Of a stretch of DNA of 64,000 nucleotides, positions 61,216 through 64,000 are shown in pieces. Made by a program: the position numbers and the translations under genes. Origin of the DNA: Prauserella endophytica (GTDB lineage: Bacteria > Actinomycetota > Actinomycetes > Mycobacteriales > Pseudonocardiaceae); assembly GCF_005146945.1 (NCBI RefSeq), contig NZ_SWMS01000019.1, positions 61,667 to 125,666 of the forward strand. Direction: 5' to 3'. The notes beneath the pieces were generated by a model. It saw only the letters and a list, made by a program, of their open reading frames with translations. It did no database searches and was not told the DNA's origin. How positions within the stretch are numbered: the first letter of the stretch is position 1; every line of letters starts with the position of its first letter.

Positions 61216-62486
61216 GACATCCGCTCCACGATCATGGCCATTCCCTGGCCGCCACCGACACACATGGTGACAAGGCCGGTGCTCAAATCGCGGTCCTCCA
61301 ACGCGGTGAGAATCGTGTTGGTGACGCGGGCACCGGTCGATCCGAAGGGGTGGCCGACGGCGATCGCGCCGCCGTTGACATTGAGTTTGTCCATATCGAT
61401 GCCCAGTTTTCGCTGGCAGGCAAGAACTTGCGCGGCGAACGCCTCGTTGAGTTCGACAAGATCGATATCGCTGAGCCGCATTCCGGTGCGTTCCAGTACC
61501 GCGCGTACCGATTCGACGGGGCCGAGGCCCATGATCTCGGGGTTCAGCCCTGTGGCCGCGGTCGCGAGAATTCGGGCTCGTGGCGTGAGTCCGAGCGCCC
61601 GTGCGTCGTCCTCGCCACCGATGACGAGTGCGCTCGCCCCGTCGTTGAGCGGGCAGGCGTTTCCGGCGGTGACCGTGCCGCGCTCACGGAACACCGGCCT
61701 GAGTGCCGAGAGCTTGTCCAGGGTCGTCGCGGGGCGCGGGCTGTCGTCCGCCTCGACCACGCTGCCGTCGGCACGCGTGTACGGCGTGATTTCCCTGGCC
61801 CAGAAGCCGCTGTCCAGCGCAGCCGAGGTACGGCGCTGGGAGAGGTGTGCGTACTCGTCCTGATCCCCGCGCGAGACGCCACACACGTCGGCGACGTTCT
61901 CCGCGGTCTGCCCCATCGAGATGTAGACGTCCGGCAACTGGCCTTGCGTACGCGGATCGGTCCATTGTGCCGTGATGCCGGACTCCGCCTCCGCCGTCCG
62001 CGCACGAGCGGCGTCGAAGACGGGATTCATCGTGCCGGGGACGGCGTCGGCGTCGGAGTTCGAGTACGACGTGCACGACTCGACTCCCGCGGACACGACG
62101 AATCTCGCTTCACCGGCGACGATGGCGTGCGCGGCCTGGCGAGTCGTCTGCACGGACGAGGCACAGTACCGGTTCACCGTGACGCCCGGAACGTGGTCGA
62201 GCCCCAGGAGATTGGTCGCGATCTTGGCGATGTTGAAGCCCTGAACCCCCGCGGGAGAGCCGCAGCCGACGAGGACCTCGTCGAGAAGTCCTTCTTCGAC
62301 GACGCCACTCACCGCGCCCAGCGCGGCACTGATGATCTGCGCGACCATGTCGTCGGGACGTTCGTTCCTGAGTGTCCCTTTGACCGCACGACCGATGGGC
62401 GTTCGCGCCGACGCGACGATCACCGGCGCTTGACCGCCCCCGGAGCCGAGAACACGTCGTGTTCGTGGAGAAGGGGTGTTCAACAT
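61212..62486 (-). CDS. Thiolase (acetyl-CoA acyltransferase)
   Basis: 424 residues with catalytic Cys in NRYCASSVQTT, His in GGAIAVGHPFGSTGAR and second Cys in CVGGGQGMAM. Degradative-type thiolase that would release acetyl-CoA or propionyl-CoA at the end of the pathway. ATG 62486 with GGAAGG upstream; GTG 62492 is an alternative. Confidence 0.94.
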   Translation of the reverse strand: MLNTPSPRTRRVLGSGGGQAPVIVASARTPIGRAVKGTLRNERPDDMVAQIISAALGAVSGVVEEGLLDEVLVGCGSPAGVQGFNIAKIATNLLGLDHVPGVTVNRYCASSVQTTRQAAHAIVAGEARFVVSAGVESCTSYSNSDADAVPGTMNPVFDAARARTAEAESGITAQWTDPRTQGQLPDVYISMGQTAENVADVCGVSRGDQDEYAHLSQRRTSAALDSGFWAREITPYTRADGSVVEADDSPRPATTLDKLSALRPVFRERGTVTAGNACPLNDGASALVIGGEDDARALGLTPRARILATAATGLNPEIMGLGPVESVRAVLERTGMRLSDIDLVELNEAFAAQVLACQRKLGIDMDKLNVNGGAIAVGHPFGSTGARVTNTILTALEDRDLSTGLVTMCVGGGQGMAMIVERMS

Positions 62487-62523
62487 CGGCACCTTCCTTC
62501 AGGGAGTTCCGTGTCGGTCATCG

Positions 62524-62991
62524 TCAGGGCACCGTTCGGGGCAAGGTCAATGTGGACCGTTCGGCGTCGGTGAGCAGCCGAGTCTCACGGGTCTCCGGTG
62601 CCCAGAGAAGGAAGACACACGTCATGCGGGCGACAATCGTGGTGTCGCCGCCGGAGTGGACACTCAGCGTCTCGCGGGTGCGCACGCTCTTGTTGCCGAC
62701 GTGTTCCACGTCCACACCGAACTCGACGAACTCCGCGGAGCGGTTCAGCTCCGCGAGGTAGTCGATCGAGATGTGCGCGATCACGTAGTTCTGGGGGGCG
62801 CGCACGCCCAGCGTCTCCCCCAGCCAGCGGGTCCGCCCCTCGTCCGCCAGCGCGAGATATTCCGCATGGTAGACGTGCCCCTGGTAGTCGAGGTCGCGCC
62901 ACCGCAAGGGAATACGGCAGGTGGAACTCGGGGAAGGTGAGCTGGGGTTCGAGCTGGCTGCCGGCTCGCCGGTGGAAGCGGCGGATCTCAT
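62524..62991 (-). CDS. Acyl-CoA thioesterase, 4HBT hot-dog family
   Basis: About 155 residues; RWRDLDYQGHVYHAEYLALADEGR is the YbgC/FadM-type active site (Asp in D-x-D/x-G-H-V) and VDVEHVGNKSVRTRETL follows. First gene of the leftward cluster. Start ATG 62991; the frame is open to 63084. Confidence 0.88.
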   Translation of the reverse strand: MRSAASTGEPAASSNPSSPSPSSTCRIPLRWRDLDYQGHVYHAEYLALADEGRTRWLGETLGVRAPQNYVIAHISIDYLAELNRSAEFVEFGVDVEHVGNKSVRTRETLSVHSGGDTTIVARMTCVFLLWAPETRETRLLTDAERSTLTLPRTVP

Positions 62992-63298
62992 GCAGTGTTG
63001 TCTCCCATGCCAGTGCTCGGGTCGTCCGATGTCGAACGGACCCTCGCGCGTGGAGTTATTTCGATCGGTTGATTTAGAATACATACCGGCGCCCGCTCTG
63101 ACTAGCCCTTGCCGGACGGGAACGAAGCCGATCGCGTGATGGGGATCTCACGCCGCCACGACGGTCGGCCTACGCGGGTTCCTCATCGTGCTTCCCGGGC
63201 GTCACCGTGCCGGTCTCCCAGTCGGTGTCGTCCACGCAGGACAGCGCATGGGCACGGCGTCCTCCGGGTCGAGCAGTCGCTCGAAACCCCGCTCTCGC
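62992..63298. other. Promoter region of the carboxylation cluster
   Basis: No gene seen. On the minus strand TATTCT (63076-63081) and TAGTCA (63099-63104), 17 bases apart, are weak -10/-35 candidates for the leftward operon. The stretch 63055-63085 is AT-rich. The rest shows no structure I can assign. Confidence 0.4.
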
Positions 63299-63880
63299 TC
63301 ACGACGTAGAGCGCTCAGCGGGATCGTAGGAGCGGAGCCGGAGGCTGTTCGACACGAACAGCACCGACGACAGTGACATGGCCGCCCCCGCGATGAGCGG
63401 CTTGAGCACTCCCGCCGCGACCAGCGGGATGGCGGCGATGTTATAGCCGAACGCCCACGCCAGGTTGCCGCGCATCGTCGTGAGCGTGCGGTTGGCGAGG
63501 CGGCTGGCGTCCGAGATCAGGCGCAGGTCCTCACGAACGAGGATCATGTCCGCGGAGCGCACGGCGAGGTCGCTGCCCCTCGCGATGGCCATGCCCAGAT
63601 CCGCGCTCGCCATCGCGGGGCCGTCCTTGATGCCGTCAGCGACCATCGCCACCCTCGCACCGCCTTCGCCCAACCGGTCGATCGTGCGCGCCTTTCGGCG
63701 GGCAGCACCCCGGCGAGTACCTCGTCGATGCAGATCTCCGCGGCCACCGCCCGCGCCGTGGCCTCAGAGTCCCCGGTCAGCAGCACCGTGCGAAGTCCTC
63801 TGCGCCGCAGGATCGCGACGGCCTCGGCGGCCGACGGCTTGATCCGGTCCCTCACCAGGAGAACACCTACACAACCCCTG
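63299..63880 (-). pseudogene. Copper-type P1B-ATPase, C-terminal remnant, frameshifted
   Basis: One frame reads VGVLLVRDRIKP, LLTGDSEATARAVA and VLAGVLPAE; the other continues VAMVADGIKDGPAMASADLG and ends in the last two helices with MSLSSVLFVSNSLRLRS, typical of copper ATPases. The shift is near 63700. The normally invariant GDGxND hinge reads ADGIKDGP. The phosphorylation domain and everything upstream is missing beyond about 63880. Confidence 0.78.
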
Positions 63881-64000
63881 AGCCAAAAAGCTTGACGCGC
63901 GACAAACTCACGAAATCGCGCAAGGCGACGCGGGTCCGTAACGCGAACGGTGTTTCCGGCGGTGTCGATTAGTAGGTCTCGGTCACCGGCCAGCGGTCAC
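63881..64000. other. Window end, no gene seen
   Basis: 120 bases with no supported coding frame; coding similarity to the ATPase stops at its left edge. Confidence 0.4.

Noticed and set aside
1..64000. CRISPR array
   Set aside because: No regularly spaced short direct repeats were seen anywhere in the window.

Overview
The window is GC-rich DNA from a morphologically complex actinomycete, most likely of the family Pseudonocardiaceae (Amycolatopsis/Saccharomonospora type). Support: a gene order that follows the Mycobacterium tuberculosis Rv2582-Rv2614 block (ppiB, rel, apt, secF, secD, yajC, ruvB, ruvA, ruvC, yebC, pdxT, pdxS, Nudix, pimA, acyltransferase, pgsA, HIT, thrS), phosphatidyl-inositol-mannoside (PIM) genes, and an SsgA-like sporulation/cell-division gene. 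The genus call is inference.

Region 1, about 1-32.3 kb, is conserved chromosome. From the left: a partial cyclophilin with a class IV aminotransferase; a frameshifted alpha/beta hydrolase with a MarR regulator; a crotonase; bifunctional rel; apt-secF-secD-yajC (purine salvage and the Sec accessory complex); ruvCAB (Holliday junction processing); yebC; then the PLP-synthase genes pdxT and pdxS, held apart by an azlCD/XRE-cupin module and an MFS/TetR efflux module. Next come an EF-G-like GTPase, an XdhC-like orphan, and the chain thrS-HIT-[MarR/YceI insertion]-pgsA-acyltransferase-pimA-Nudix, which makes phosphatidylinositol and the first PIMs. Regulators in this part often sit beside visible palindromic operators. 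Three intergenic sites carry related long palindromes.

Region 2, about 32.4-36.9 kb, holds a sugar-phosphate polyprenyl transferase, tRNA-Val(CAC), an SsgB-like gene, and a tRNA-Gly/Cys/Val cluster with a terminator. It then has a non-coding stretch that recurs imperfectly at 46.7-47.1 kb, plus a decayed regulator.

Region 3, about 36.9-46.2 kb, begins with a cold-shock gene. It then holds a catabolic cassette: two paralogous polyol-type MFS permeases, an FGGY kinase, a DeoC/LacD-type aldolase, DhaK+DhaL, a HutC-type GntR regulator and a zinc alcohol dehydrogenase. The GntR-type motif ACTGTAnnGACA lies at all three promoter regions. The proposed route is polyol, then ketose, ketose phosphate, two trioses and triose phosphate. 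The cassette lies between the two copies of the direct repeat beside tRNA-Val.

Region 4, about 47.1-51.1 kb, has a YCII/ECF-sigma pair, a decayed ISL3-type transposase and a broken SnoaL-like gene.

Region 5, about 51.1-63.1 kb, is a minus-strand cluster, mostly translationally coupled: thioesterase, thiolase, MaoC hydratase, SDR, acyl-CoA ligase, acyl-CoA carboxylase (carboxyltransferase, separate 71-residue biotin carrier, biotin carboxylase), a VOC-crotonase fusion, a YkvI-type permease and a TetR regulator. It looks like a carboxylation-dependent acid degradation pathway. The window ends in the remains of a copper-type P-ATPase.
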